From Chloroflexota bacterium (GTDB taxonomy: Bacteria; Chloroflexota; UBA11872; VXOZ01), in the NCBI GenBank assembly GCA_012270555.1, contig JAAXIC010000014.1:1-64000 (forward strand): a stretch of 64,000 bases of DNA, written 5' to 3'. The position numbers were made by a program, and so were the translations under genes. Shown here in pieces: positions 25,978-35,731 of the stretch. Under the pieces are notes generated by a model. The model made no database searches. It saw nothing but the letters and a program-made list of their open reading frames with translations, and was not told the DNA's origin. Each line of letters begins with the position of its first letter. The first letter of the stretch is position 1.

Positions 25978-28881
25978 ATGCAGCGCAACACCGTAATTGG
26001 TGCCGTCTTTGTTACTATTGTCGTGCTCATCGGGCTGGTGCTCGTCGTACCGAATATACTTGCCGACTGGCTTTGGTACCAAAGCCTTAATCGCACCGAT
26101 GTCTTTTCCAGAATCATTACACTGCAAATAGGTCTCTTCGCCGCCGGCTTGGTCGTCTTTGGCGTCCTATATTTTGGCAACATGACCTTAGTGCGCAAGA
26201 TTGTGGCACGACAGGCGTATAACACCGGCGAGGACTTTCTCTCAAACTCAGCACAACGGACCGAGCATGTATCGCGGGTCATTTCCGGCATTGTCGGTGT
26301 GATTGCTTCCGTACTTTTTGGCCTGTTGGCCTCCGGACAGTGGAACACGGTACTCCGCGCCCAGAACCTCATCGAATTCGGCACCACGGACCCTCTTTTC
26401 GAAAGAGACCTCTCATTCTTCGTCTTCACGCTGCCGCTGCTGGAGTTCGTACAGGGCTGGCTGTTCCGGGCAGTTGTGTTGGTGCTGGTGGTAGCGGTAT
26501 TCGCGTACGGTTTCCGGCTCGTGCTACCGTACATGATCTCCCCGGAAGACGATGAGGGGGAAAGACGCGAAATCCCCAGAAGCCTCGTGGCGGGGGCTCC
26601 CATTCGCATTCACCTTTCCGTACTCGGTTTTCTGGTAATGCTGCTCGTGGGCTGGGCCCATTGGTTGAGCCTGCACACGCTAGAGTTCTCGACGCGGGGC
26701 GCGGCCTACGGCGCCAGTTACATTGATGCGAACATTATGCAACCCGTGCAGCAGGTGCTCATCGTGCTGGCGGTAGTGGCGGCGATTGGGCTCGTTGTTG
26801 GCGCTGTCTTCAATCTGCAGTGGGTGCCCGTTGGCGGTTTCGGTCTGTGGCTGCTTGTGCTGGTGGTTGGCGGATGGGCTTATCCCGGACTGGCGCACCG
26901 CCTGGAGGTGCAGCCGAATGAATTGGAGCGCGAGCGTCCCTATATCGAGAACAACATCGAGTTTACGAGGGAGGCGTACGGCCTCAACCGCATTGTCGAA
27001 AGGGAGCACCCAGGGGGAGACGCGGTTTCACAGGATGAGTTGGAGGACAACCCGCTCACGGTGCGCAACTTCCGCTTGTGGGACCCCGAACCGCTGCTCA
27101 TTACGTACAACCAGGTGCAGAGCATCCGCCTGTACTACGACATTCTCGATGCGGACGTGGACCGCTATTACGTGGATGGCGAATACCGTCAGGTGATGGT
27201 TGGGGCGCGGGAACTTTCACCGGAGAAATTGCCGAGTTCGGCGCAGACGTGGGTCAACCGCCGTCTGCAATTCACCCATGGCTACGGCGTGGTGATGAGC
27301 CCCGTAAACGAGGTCTCGCCGGAGGGATTGCCGTCGTTCTTCCTCAAGGACGTGCCGCCCACCGGAATCATGGATATTGAACGACCGGAAATCTACTATG
27401 GCGAGAAGACGTTTGACTATGTGATCGTCAACGCACGTATTGCTGAAATCGACTACCCGCGCGGAGAGGATAACGCGCGTTCGTTCTACCAGTCCCGCAC
27501 CGGCGTGGGCGTAGGCACGTATCTGCGCAAGCTGCTCTACGCTTGGTATCTCAAAGACGTGAACATCCTGCTCTCTGACGAACTGACACCTGAGAGCCAA
27601 ATCCTCTATCGCCGCCAGGTGCGTGAGCGCGTGGCAACGGTGGCGCCCTTCCTGGTCATTGACCAGGACCCGTACATCGTGGTGGCCGACGGCCAACTCT
27701 TCTGGATCGTTGACGCTTATACGTTTACCGACCGCTACCCGTACTCACAGCCGTTGGCCGGAGCTTTCAACTACATTCGCAACAGCGTCAAGGCCACCGT
27801 AAACGCCTACGACGGTACCGTGCGGCTGTATGCGGTGGAGGAAGATGAACCGATCTTGCAGGCGTACTCGCAAGCCTTCCCGGACCTCTTCCAGCCGCTG
27901 AGCGAGATGCCGCCGTCAATCCTGCAGCACATTCGCTATCCGGCGTTTCTCTTCCAGGTGCAGGTAGAGCTCTACTCGCTCTACCATATGCAGAAGGCGG
28001 ACATCTTCTACAATCGCGAAGACGCCTTCTCGCGGCCGCGAGAACTCTACGGCGGTGTCCAGGTGCCCATGCGGCCCTACTACGTCATCATGCGGCTGCC
28101 TGATTTCCCGCGTGAAGAGTTCATCCTCATCATGCCCTACACGCCAATACAAAAGGACAACATGGTGGCGTGGTTGGCCGCTCGGTCGGACCCAGAGGGC
28201 TACGGGTCGCTCTTTGCCTTCAAGTTCCCGAAGGATAAGCTCGTCTTCGGACCGATGCAGATCGAAGCGCGCGCCGACCAAGACACCACGATTTCCCAGC
28301 AATTCACGCTTTGGGGGCAAGGCGGATCACGGGTGCTGCGCGGCAACCTGCTGGTCGTGCCCATCGGCCAATCGAATCTCTATGTTGAGCCGATCTACCT
28401 GCAGTCTGAGCAGGGCCAGTTGCCTGAACTCAAGCGCGTCATCATTGCCAATGGCTCAAACATCGTGATGGCGGAAAGCGTGTTGCAGGGTCTCCAGCAG
28501 TTGTTCGGAGAGGGGGTCAGTAGCATCTTCACGGGGACCACTGCGTCGACCGGAAGCGGCGGGACGCAGAGCGGCTCGTCGGGCACGACAACGGCCGTTA
28601 CGCCCACGCCTGCGCCTGTGATCTTGCCGACGCCAACCACGGCGCCGCAGCCGATGGCGCAGCCACAGGTGACGCCTCAGGCAGGGACAACGCCAACGCC
28701 AAGCCAACTCACGCCACCGGCGGCAACGACGCCCGGCCCCGTCAATTCTGTTCAGGAATTGCTCGACGCGCTCAAGCGGCAAAACGACTTGATACAGCAG
28801 CAGCTTGAGCTGAACCAGCAACTCTTGGATGAGCTACAAAACCAGATTACGGACGAGAATCAAGATGAGAGTGAGGAGTAA
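25978..28881 (+). CDS. UPF0182-family large membrane protein
   Basis: From the ATG at 25978 (GAGG 6 bp upstream) the product is 967 residues. The first third has about seven hydrophobic segments. It is followed by a large extracytoplasmic domain with family phrases such as WDPEPLLITYNQVQ, DVPP, YYVIMRLP and EEFILIMPYTP. This is the layout of UPF0182 (COG1615), found in actinobacteria, cyanobacteria and Chloroflexota, of unknown function. After residue 850 comes a Thr/Pro/Ala-rich linker and then a Gln/Leu-rich coiled-coil-like tail. The protein lies between the terminator of the ftsH-like gene and the purine operon, and is likely monocistronic. Confidence 0.9.
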   Translation: MQRNTVIGAVFVTIVVLIGLVLVVPNILADWLWYQSLNRTDVFSRIITLQIGLFAAGLVVFGVLYFGNMTLVRKIVARQAYNTGEDFLSNSAQRTEHVSRVISGIVGVIASVLFGLLASGQWNTVLRAQNLIEFGTTDPLFERDLSFFVFTLPLLEFVQGWLFRAVVLVLVVAVFAYGFRLVLPYMISPEDDEGERREIPRSLVAGAPIRIHLSVLGFLVMLLVGWAHWLSLHTLEFSTRGAAYGASYIDANIMQPVQQVLIVLAVVAAIGLVVGAVFNLQWVPVGGFGLWLLVLVVGGWAYPGLAHRLEVQPNELERERPYIENNIEFTREAYGLNRIVEREHPGGDAVSQDELEDNPLTVRNFRLWDPEPLLITYNQVQSIRLYYDILDADVDRYYVDGEYRQVMVGARELSPEKLPSSAQTWVNRRLQFTHGYGVVMSPVNEVSPEGLPSFFLKDVPPTGIMDIERPEIYYGEKTFDYVIVNARIAEIDYPRGEDNARSFYQSRTGVGVGTYLRKLLYAWYLKDVNILLSDELTPESQILYRRQVRERVATVAPFLVIDQDPYIVVADGQLFWIVDAYTFTDRYPYSQPLAGAFNYIRNSVKATVNAYDGTVRLYAVEEDEPILQAYSQAFPDLFQPLSEMPPSILQHIRYPAFLFQVQVELYSLYHMQKADIFYNREDAFSRPRELYGGVQVPMRPYYVIMRLPDFPREEFILIMPYTPIQKDNMVAWLAARSDPEGYGSLFAFKFPKDKLVFGPMQIEARADQDTTISQQFTLWGQGGSRVLRGNLLVVPIGQSNLYVEPIYLQSEQGQLPELKRVIIANGSNIVMAESVLQGLQQLFGEGVSSIFTGTTASTGSGGTQSGSSGTTTAVTPTPAPVILPTPTTAPQPMAQPQVTPQAGTTPTPSQLTPPAATTPGPVNSVQELLDALKRQNDLIQQQLELNQQLLDELQNQITDENQDESEE

Positions 28882-28919
28882 CTCTTTTCGTCTTGGATAG
28901 GCACTGGGTTAAGTGCAAA

Positions 28920-28961
28920 GCGCACATAGGGCGGCTGCGACAGGTGGCGGTGCGCCTTTTG
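28920..28961 (+). terminator. Probable terminator after the UPF0182 gene
   Basis: GCGCAC (28920-28925) pairs with GTGCGC (28950-28955), followed by CTTTTG. The stem is short with a 24-base loop that can partly pair, so support is moderate. Its place between the UPF0182 gene and purS fits. Confidence 0.45.
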
Positions 28962-28968
28962 ATTGGCA

Positions 28969-28995
28969 TTGACGTGTGTCTGAGTCCCTTATAAG
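28969..28995 (+). promoter_or_regulatory. Candidate promoter of the purine operon
   Basis: TTGACG (28969-28974) and TATAAG (28990-28995) resemble -35 and -10 boxes, separated by 15 bp, slightly short of ideal. Transcription would begin near 29002, which supports the purS start at 29045 rather than at an upstream in-frame codon at 28976. No guanine riboswitch or PurBox was recognised. Confidence 0.4.
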
Positions 28996-29044
28996 TTTCG
29001 CTTTAGCGAACAGCGCTCAGGTCGGTGACGAGATTGGATTCGCG

Positions 29045-29296
29045 GTGACCAAAGCACGCATATACGTGACATACAAGTCGACAGTCCTTGACCCGCAGGG
29101 CAATGCCATCCAAACCGCGCTCCACCATCTTGGATTTGCAGACGTAGAATCCGTGCGCATGGGCAAGTACCTGGAAGTCGAACTGCATACGGATGATACG
29201 TCCCGGGCTCAGGAAGAAGTGGAGGCTATGTGCCAACAGTTGCTGGCCAACCCCGTGATCGAAAGCTACCGCTTCGACTTGGAGACGGTGCAGTGA
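29045..29296 (+). CDS. purS: FGAM synthase subunit PurS
   Basis: From the GTG at 29045 the product is 83 residues, matching the usual PurS size. It shows the family pattern: KARIYVTYKSTVLDPQGN, HHLGF, VRMGKYLEVEL and a C-terminal NPVIESYRF. The frame is open upstream to 28976, but those residues do not look like PurS and no clear ribosome site decides the start. PurS bridges PurL and PurQ in the ammonia-channel complex that makes FGAM from FGAR in the fourth step of purine synthesis. Its stop overlaps the purQ start. Confidence 0.9.
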   Translation: MTKARIYVTYKSTVLDPQGNAIQTALHHLGFADVESVRMGKYLEVELHTDDTSRAQEEVEAMCQQLLANPVIESYRFDLETVQ

Positions 29297-30000
29297 GAAT
29301 CGGCATTGTCCAGTTTCCCGGTTCCAACTGTGATTATGACTGCCTCCACGTTATCCGTGCTGTGCTGCAGGTCCAAGCGGACCTGATCTGGCACGAGGAG
29401 ACGCAGGTCACGGGCTACGATGCGCTTGTGCTGCCGGGGGGCTTCTCCTATGGCGACTACTTGCGGTCGGGGTCTATCGCTCGCTTTTCCCCCGTCATGC
29501 GCGCGGTAACGGAGTTTGCGGATGACGGTGGGCTCGTGCTCGGCATTTGCAACGGCTTTCAGATACTCACCGAGGCAGGACTCCTGCCGGGCGCGCTGCT
29601 CAGGAATAGCGCGCTCGAGTTCCGTTGCGGGTGGGTGCACCTGCGCGTGGAAAGCGTGAAGTCTCCATTCATGGCAACCTATGAAACCGGCCAAGTAGTG
29701 CGAATGCCAATCGCCCACGGCGACGGCAGCTACGTGGCTGACCCGGCTGTGCTCAACCGCATGCGTGACAACGGCCAGATAATTCTGCGCTACTGCGATG
29801 CCGAAGGAGACGTGTCGGCGGCCGCAAATCCGAATGGGTCCATCGAAAACATCGCCGGGATCTGCAATGAAAACGGCAATGTGTTCGCCCTGATGCCGCA
29901 CCCCGAACGGTGCGCCGAGCCTGAATTGGGCAGCGTGGACGGCTTAGGCGTCTGGCAGGCGATGGTTCTGGCGCTCACGTCCGTGCCTTTGCGCGTGTGA
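29293..30000 (+). CDS. purQ: FGAM synthase glutaminase subunit PurQ
   Basis: The GTG at 29293 overlaps the purS stop by 4 bp (GTGA), so translation is coupled; the product is 235 residues. The class I glutamine amidotransferase triad is visible: the nucleophile Cys in LGICNGFQ, and His in the C-terminal MPHPER block with its partner Glu nearby. The N-terminus RIGIVQFPGSNCD is diagnostic for PurQ. It releases ammonia from glutamine for PurL. Confidence 0.95.
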   Translation: MRIGIVQFPGSNCDYDCLHVIRAVLQVQADLIWHEETQVTGYDALVLPGGFSYGDYLRSGSIARFSPVMRAVTEFADDGGLVLGICNGFQILTEAGLLPGALLRNSALEFRCGWVHLRVESVKSPFMATYETGQVVRMPIAHGDGSYVADPAVLNRMRDNGQIILRYCDAEGDVSAAANPNGSIENIAGICNENGNVFALMPHPERCAEPELGSVDGLGVWQAMVLALTSVPLRV

Positions 30001-30129
30001 GTTCGCTGCCCGCCATGCCCTCGATTCACTTTTGTGGATGTGCACGTCTCGTGCCTGTATCTTGGTAATCTTAGCCGCAATTACACTTGGGCGCTTTGCT
30101 GGTTTCGTAGTTACTCAGCGAGGGAAAGC

Positions 30130-32340
30130 GTGAGTCGAACAGACACTGCCGTATCAGATGCCGACTTGCGGGAAGTCTCGCTCACGCGCAGCGAATATGA
30201 GCGCATCTGCGCCCAACTTGGCCGCGCTCCCAACCGCGTTGAGCTTGGCATGTTCGGCGCCATGTGGAGTGAGCATTGCGGCTATAAGAACTCGCGGCCG
30301 CTGCTGAAACTGTTGCCTACCGACGGCAAGCACGTCCTCATTGGCGCGGGTGAGGAAAACGCCGGCGCCGTGGACATCGGCCACGGGCTCGCGGTGGTCT
30401 TCAAAGTCGAGAGCCACAACCACCCCAGTGCTGTCGAGCCGTTCCAGGGCGCGGCCACAGGCGTCGGTGGGATTGTGCGGGACATCTTTACCATGGGCGC
30501 GCGTCCCATTGCCTTGCTGAATTCTTTGCGTTTCGGCCCCCTGAGCGATGCGCGCAACCGCTACCTCTTCAATGGCGTCGTTGGGGGCATCAGCCACTAT
30601 GGGAACTGTGTCGGCATTCCGGACGTAGGCGGTGAAGTGAATTTCGCGTCGTGCTATGCCGGCAACCCGCTCGTCAATGCCATGTGCGTTGGCATCATTC
30701 CGCAGGAGAAGCTCATCCGCGCGCGGGCGCGCGGCGCCGGCAATACATTGATGCTCGTGGGCGCGGCAACCGGCCGGGACGGGATTCACGGCGCGTCTTT
30801 CGCGTCTTTGGACGATCCTGAGCTCTCACACCGCGGCGTGGTGCAGGTGGGCGATCCTTTCATGGAAAAACTGCTCATCGAAGCGTGTCTCGAACTCGGG
30901 GAAACCGACTATCTGGTGGGATTACAGGACCTCGGCGCGGCGGGATTGACGAGCTCCTCCGTGGAAGCGGCGCACAAGGGTGAAAGCGGCGTAGATATTG
31001 ACGTGAGTCGCGTGCCGTGCCGCGAAGAGGGGATGATCCCCTATGAGATCATGCTCAGTGAGAGCCAGGAACGCATGCTCGCGATTGTGCGCCGGGGCGC
31101 GGAGGAGCACGTGGAAGCGATCTTCTCGCGCTGGGGGCTGCACTCCACCGTTATCGGTCGTGTCACAAGCGATGGCATAGTGCGTGTGCGTAATGGCGGG
31201 GAGGTGGTTGCGGAGATTCCGGCGCACTTGCTGGCAGATGCGCCCACATACGTGAGGGAAGGCACGCTGCCAACCTACTTACAGGAAACACACGCCTTCC
31301 AACAAGAATCCTTGCCCGAGCCACAGGACTACAATGACGTCTTTCTAAAGCTGCTCGCCAGCCCCAACATCGCGAGCAAAGAATGCGTCTTCCGGCAGTA
31401 TGACTACAGCGTTCAGGTCAACACGGTGCAGGGGCCCGGCGGCGATGCGGCGGTGCTCCGCGTCAAGGGAACACCGGCAGGACTTGCCGTCACGATTGAC
31501 GGCAACGGGCAGTACTGCTATCTCGATCCGTTTGGAGGCGGCGCCATTGCCGTGGCGGAAGCGGCGCGCAACCTGGCTTGTGTGGGCGCCGAACCGCTTG
31601 CCCTCACCAACTGTCTCAACTTCGGCAACCCGGAAAAGACCGACGTCTACTACCAGTTGGAGGGAGTGATACGCGGCATGGTGGCGGCGTGCGCAGCGCT
31701 GGACGTGCCGGTGGTGAGCGGCAACGTGAGCCTATACAACGAAACGCGCGGTCAACCTATCTATCCCACGCCGATGGTCGGCATGATTGGCAAGCTGGAG
31801 TCTCTCCAGCAAAGCACGACCCTGGCTTTCCAGCGGGAGGGAGACGTTATCGCCTTACTGGGTCCTCAGACCGACCATTGCGGCGGTAGCGAGTACGTGG
31901 CGCACATTCTCGGCAGAGTCACCGGTCAGGTGCCCTCCATCGATCTCGACATGGAAGTTCGTGTGCAAGCCGTCTGCCGACAGAGTATTCGTGACGGCCG
32001 GATTAGCAGCGCGCACGACTGCTCTCAAGGCGGTCTGGCCGTTGCGCTCGCTGAGAGCGCCATCGCGGGTGGCATCGGGTTTCAGGTGGATATCCCAGGC
32101 GCGGGACGCGCGGACGGTCTCTTGTTTGGCGAGGGGCAGTCACGCATTGTGGTCAGTCTGCCTGAAGAGAATCTAGCCGCAGTGCGCGCGTTAGCCGCAG
32201 ATCATGGCGTGCCGCTTACGGTTATCGGGAGTGTCCAGGGTGATGCGGTCGTGCTGGGCGACACGGTGTCTGTGCCACTGGCATCTGCGCAACGGGCGTG
32301 GCAGAATGGAGTGGCGGAAGCACTGGCTGCGGCAGGGTGA
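30130..32340 (+). CDS. purL: FGAM synthase large subunit PurL
   Basis: From the GTG at 30130 with AGGGA just upstream, the product is 736 residues, the size of the small PurL type that works with separate PurS and PurQ. It opens with an LTRSEYERI segment and carries the MWSEHCGYKNS motif, KVESHNHPSAVEP and a GDGIHGASFAS-like block, repeated in the second half as an AIRS-type tandem domain. It makes FGAM from FGAR, ATP and ammonia. The frame remains open to 30034, but those residues do not resemble the family. Confidence 0.95.
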   Translation: MSRTDTAVSDADLREVSLTRSEYERICAQLGRAPNRVELGMFGAMWSEHCGYKNSRPLLKLLPTDGKHVLIGAGEENAGAVDIGHGLAVVFKVESHNHPSAVEPFQGAATGVGGIVRDIFTMGARPIALLNSLRFGPLSDARNRYLFNGVVGGISHYGNCVGIPDVGGEVNFASCYAGNPLVNAMCVGIIPQEKLIRARARGAGNTLMLVGAATGRDGIHGASFASLDDPELSHRGVVQVGDPFMEKLLIEACLELGETDYLVGLQDLGAAGLTSSSVEAAHKGESGVDIDVSRVPCREEGMIPYEIMLSESQERMLAIVRRGAEEHVEAIFSRWGLHSTVIGRVTSDGIVRVRNGGEVVAEIPAHLLADAPTYVREGTLPTYLQETHAFQQESLPEPQDYNDVFLKLLASPNIASKECVFRQYDYSVQVNTVQGPGGDAAVLRVKGTPAGLAVTIDGNGQYCYLDPFGGGAIAVAEAARNLACVGAEPLALTNCLNFGNPEKTDVYYQLEGVIRGMVAACAALDVPVVSGNVSLYNETRGQPIYPTPMVGMIGKLESLQQSTTLAFQREGDVIALLGPQTDHCGGSEYVAHILGRVTGQVPSIDLDMEVRVQAVCRQSIRDGRISSAHDCSQGGLAVALAESAIAGGIGFQVDIPGAGRADGLLFGEGQSRIVVSLPEENLAAVRALAADHGVPLTVIGSVQGDAVVLGDTVSVPLASAQRAWQNGVAEALAAAG

Positions 32341-32372
32341 CAGGCACGCGGATTCTGAGGGGGCTGCGCGCT

Positions 32373-33827
32373 ATGGATCGAACACCGGCGACCGCCGACA
32401 CGGATTCCCCGCGTGAGGCGTGCGGCGTCTTTGGTATTTACGGCCGTGAACTGGACGTTGCGAAACTCACGTACTTTGGCTTGCACGCGCTCCAGCATCG
32501 TGGCCAGGAGAGCGCCGGCATTGCCAGCGCCGACGGCAAGCAGATGCAGGTCTACCGCAAAATGGGCCTTGTCTCCCACGTATTCTCAGAAGAAATACTG
32601 GAAGACTTACAGGGTATCTTGGCAATCGGGCATACCCGGTACTCCACCAAGGGTTCGAGCAGAGAAGACAACTCCCAGCCCATATTCGTAGAGGGGCCGC
32701 TTGGCCCGTTCGCCTTGGCCCACAACGGCAATCTCGTCAATGCCGATCAGTTGTTGGACGATCTGGAAGAATTTGATGTACGCCCGAAGTCCTCAACCGA
32801 TAGCGAGATTGCGGCGTGGCTCATCGCGCTCGCACCGGGGAGTACGTGGCCGGAGAAGCTGCAACACACCCTGCCCCGGTTGGTCGGTTCATACACTTTT
32901 GTAATGGCCACCGCAGACCACGTACTGGCGGCACGGGATCCTTTGGGGAATCGGCCGCTTTGCCTGGGAAACGCCGATGGGTCATGGGTAGTTGCATCCG
33001 AAAGTTGTGCGCTGAATACGGTTGGCGCAGAATTCGTGCGCGAGATAGAGCCGGGAGAGTTGATCTCGGTCGGGGAAGAAGGGCTGCGGTCGTACCGCAT
33101 TCAACCGGTCACAAAGCGGGCGGTCTGCATGTTCGAGTTCATGTATCTTGCGCGACCGGACTCATACATCGAGGATACGTTGCTCTATCACGCGCGTCGG
33201 CAGATGGGCCGGCAGCTCGCGCGTGAACGCCCAACACCGGGCGCGGACTTGGTAATGGGCGTGCCGGAGTGCGCGATTGCCGCCGCGCAGGGATATGCCG
33301 AAGAGAGTGGACTACCCCTACGCGACGGTTTGGTGCGCAACCGCTACATCCACCGGACGTTTATCCAACCCACCGACCAACTGCGGCGTGAGGGCGTGCT
33401 CTTGAAGTACAATCCCATGCCGGAGGTGCTGGAAGGGCAACGCGTCGTTGTGGTGGACGATTCCATCGTGCGCGGCACGAATACGCTGCCGATTGTCAAG
33501 ATGCTGCGTCAGGCGGGCGCCACGGAGGTGCACGTACGCATTGCCGCCCCGCCAATCCGTCATCCGTGTTTCTTGGGCGTTGATATGCCGACCCGGGGCG
33601 AAATCATCGCTTCAGCCTTCAATTCGCAAGAAGAAGCCGAACTGGCCGTTGGGAATGCCATACAGGCGGACAGCCTGGGGTACTTGAGCATCGAGGGTAT
33701 CGTGGAGGCAGTCAATCTCCCTTACAATCACTTCTGCCTCGCGTGTTTCAATGGCGATTACCCCGTGCCGGTGCAGATGGAGTTCGACAAGCTCTCCCTC
33801 GAGCAACTCCGAGCGCCGGTATCATGA
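32373..33827 (+). CDS. purF: Glutamine PRPP amidotransferase, Fe-S type
   Basis: The ATG at 32373 gives 484 residues, with a short propeptide ending just before the catalytic Cys in REACGVFGIYG, as in Bacillus-type PurF. The PRPP loop is VVVVDDSIVRGTN. Cysteines in KRAVCMFEF, RHPCFLG and HFCLACF fit the four ligands of the 4Fe-4S cluster of this type. The enzyme makes phosphoribosylamine, the committed step of purine synthesis. An upstream frame overlapping purL back to 32298 is open but unlike PurF. A GAGGGGG stretch lies 11-17 bp before the start. Confidence 0.95.
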   Translation: MDRTPATADTDSPREACGVFGIYGRELDVAKLTYFGLHALQHRGQESAGIASADGKQMQVYRKMGLVSHVFSEEILEDLQGILAIGHTRYSTKGSSREDNSQPIFVEGPLGPFALAHNGNLVNADQLLDDLEEFDVRPKSSTDSEIAAWLIALAPGSTWPEKLQHTLPRLVGSYTFVMATADHVLAARDPLGNRPLCLGNADGSWVVASESCALNTVGAEFVREIEPGELISVGEEGLRSYRIQPVTKRAVCMFEFMYLARPDSYIEDTLLYHARRQMGRQLARERPTPGADLVMGVPECAIAAAQGYAEESGLPLRDGLVRNRYIHRTFIQPTDQLRREGVLLKYNPMPEVLEGQRVVVVDDSIVRGTNTLPIVKMLRQAGATEVHVRIAAPPIRHPCFLGVDMPTRGEIIASAFNSQEEAELAVGNAIQADSLGYLSIEGIVEAVNLPYNHFCLACFNGDYPVPVQMEFDKLSLEQLRAPVS

Positions 33828-34005
33828 CGGCCGCTGCGGCTACGCGGCTGCTGTGCAGAGTGAGGAATTGGCGTAGCAAACCTCCTAAATCCGTCTGCAT
33901 GAAAGTCGCCTCTTGCGTGTGTAGGTACGATGGATCGCTCATTTCCGGCTGCGGCTTGGATGCGTCTTTCCGCCGGACAGCTTGGTGATTGGCTGGCCTG
34001 ATACT

Positions 34006-35037
34006 ATGCGTAACACAGGGCACCCTCCTTCGACCTACCGGCAGGCCGGAGTAGACATCGACGCCGGGGCTGAGGCCGTCCGCCTCTTCAAGGCGCAGGT
34101 GGAGGCCACCCACGGACCGGAGGTGCTCACCGGTATCGGCAGCTTTGGCGGTCTCTTTCAGTTTCCCACGCACTACACTGAACCGGTACTCGTGGCGAGC
34201 ACCGATAGCGTAGGCAGCAAAGTGAAGCTTGCGGCACTGCTGGAGCGCTACGATACGGTCGGGCAGGATATCGTCAATCACTGCGTCAACGACATCCTTA
34301 CCTTGGGCGCGCGGCCGCTCTTCTTTCTCGACTACGTAGGCGTGGGGAGGCTGGTGCCTGAAGTCATGCGCGATGTTGTCTCCGGCGCGGCGGAGGCGTG
34401 CAAAGAAGCCGGGTGTGCGCTGCTCGGCGGTGAATTGGCGGAGATGCCGGATCTCTACGCCGGAAGCGACTTCGACTTTGCCGGGACAATCGTAGGGGTT
34501 GTGGAACGAGACCAGATCGTTAGCGGGGAGGACATTGCGCCGGGAGATGCGGTTTTGGCCTTTCCCAGCAACGGCTTGCATACGAATGGGTATTCGCTGG
34601 CGCGCCGTGTCTTTGCCGAAGAATCCCTGGAGGCGCATGTGCCGTCGCTAGGGGTGACGCTGGCGGATGCCTTGCTGGCAGTGCACATTAGTTACTTGCA
34701 TCCCGTGCAGCGTTTGCTCTCCGAACTCGACATAAAGGGCATGGCGCACATTACGGGCGGCGGACTGTGGGACAACATCCCACGAGTCCTGCCGCAGGGC
34801 ACCCAGGTGTCCTTGCAATGGGGGGCATGGCCGGTGCCGCCGATCTTCCCGTTCATTCAGGAGCGTGGGGGAGTGGAGTTCGCTGAGATGTGCCGTGTCT
34901 TCAATATGGGGGTCGGCTATGTGGTGATCTGCGGTGAGGACGAGGCGGCGGAAGCGCTGCGCCTCGAACCGTCGCTGCGGCGTATTGGCGGCGTTGAGAA
35001 CTACGCGGGTGATCCGCGTGTGGTCATTGCGCGGTGA
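34006..35037 (+). CDS. purM: AIR synthase
   Basis: From the ATG at 34006 the product is 343 residues. It has the PurM pattern: STYRQAGVDIDAG at the N-terminus, STDSVGSKVKLA, the DIVNHCVNDIL block, LGGELAEMP and HITGGGLWDNIPR. It closes the imidazole ring, converting FGAM to AIR with ATP. It starts 178 bp after purF, the widest gap in the first part of the operon. No terminator is evident there, so co-transcription is likely. There is no strong ribosome site and the alternative start at 33982 is possible. Confidence 0.94.
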   Translation: MRNTGHPPSTYRQAGVDIDAGAEAVRLFKAQVEATHGPEVLTGIGSFGGLFQFPTHYTEPVLVASTDSVGSKVKLAALLERYDTVGQDIVNHCVNDILTLGARPLFFLDYVGVGRLVPEVMRDVVSGAAEACKEAGCALLGGELAEMPDLYAGSDFDFAGTIVGVVERDQIVSGEDIAPGDAVLAFPSNGLHTNGYSLARRVFAEESLEAHVPSLGVTLADALLAVHISYLHPVQRLLSELDIKGMAHITGGGLWDNIPRVLPQGTQVSLQWGAWPVPPIFPFIQERGGVEFAEMCRVFNMGVGYVVICGEDEAAEALRLEPSLRRIGGVENYAGDPRVVIAR

Positions 35038-35068
35038 CGTTTAGCAGTAGAGAGGCTGTGGGTCGAAT

Positions 35069-35731
35069 TTGGATGCGGAGGCCGCCCTGCGTGTAGCAGT
35101 GCTCATATCGGGACGAGGCAGCAACTTGCAAGCGCTCATCGACGCGATCGCTGGCGGGAGCCTCGCTGCCGAGATTGCTGTCGTCATTTGCAACCACAAG
35201 AACGCGCCGGGCATTCAGAGGGCGCGCGCGGCCGGTATCGCTGCCTATGTCTTTGTGCGGCGCGACTATGAGTCCCGCGAGGCACAGCATGGGGCAATGT
35301 TGGCTTGCGCGCAGGAGCATGACGCAGAACTGATTGTCCTTGGCGGCTTTGATCGTATCCTTGCGCGGGCGTGGGTAGAGGCCTATCCGAATCGGATCAT
35401 CAACATTCACCCGTCGTTGCTGCCGGCCTTTGCGGGTGGGATGAATCCCAAACCGCAGCAGGATGCCCTGGAGGCTGGCGTGAAGATTGCTGGATGCACT
35501 GTGCACATTGCCACCGCTGAGGTGGACGCCGGTCCAATCGTGGCGCAGGCCGCGGTGCCCGTGCTGGCGGATGATACCGTTGACACCCTTGCGAACCGCA
35601 TCTTGGCGCAAGAACATCGGCTGCTGCCTCAGGTCGTGCAATGGTTTGCGGAAGGCAGAGTACGCGTCGAAAATGACAGTGTGCGAATTGCCGGCGTGAT
35701 TCCATCTCGCTGGTGGAGTGACGCGGAGTGA
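35069..35731 (+). CDS. purN: GAR formyltransferase
   Basis: The 220-residue protein, with a TTG start, shows the PurN signature order: ISGRGSNLQALID, a NHKNAPGIQRA segment, and NIHPSLLPAFAG holding the catalytic Asn and His. GCTVHIATAEVDAGPI carries the catalytic Asp. It transfers the formyl group of 10-formyl-THF to GAR. The next gene, a cyclohydrolase-family protein, overlaps its stop by 4 bp, linking formyl-THF supply directly to use. Confidence 0.94.
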   Translation: MDAEAALRVAVLISGRGSNLQALIDAIAGGSLAAEIAVVICNHKNAPGIQRARAAGIAAYVFVRRDYESREAQHGAMLACAQEHDAELIVLGGFDRILARAWVEAYPNRIINIHPSLLPAFAGGMNPKPQQDALEAGVKIAGCTVHIATAEVDAGPIVAQAAVPVLADDTVDTLANRILAQEHRLLPQVVQWFAEGRVRVENDSVRIAGVIPSRWWSDAE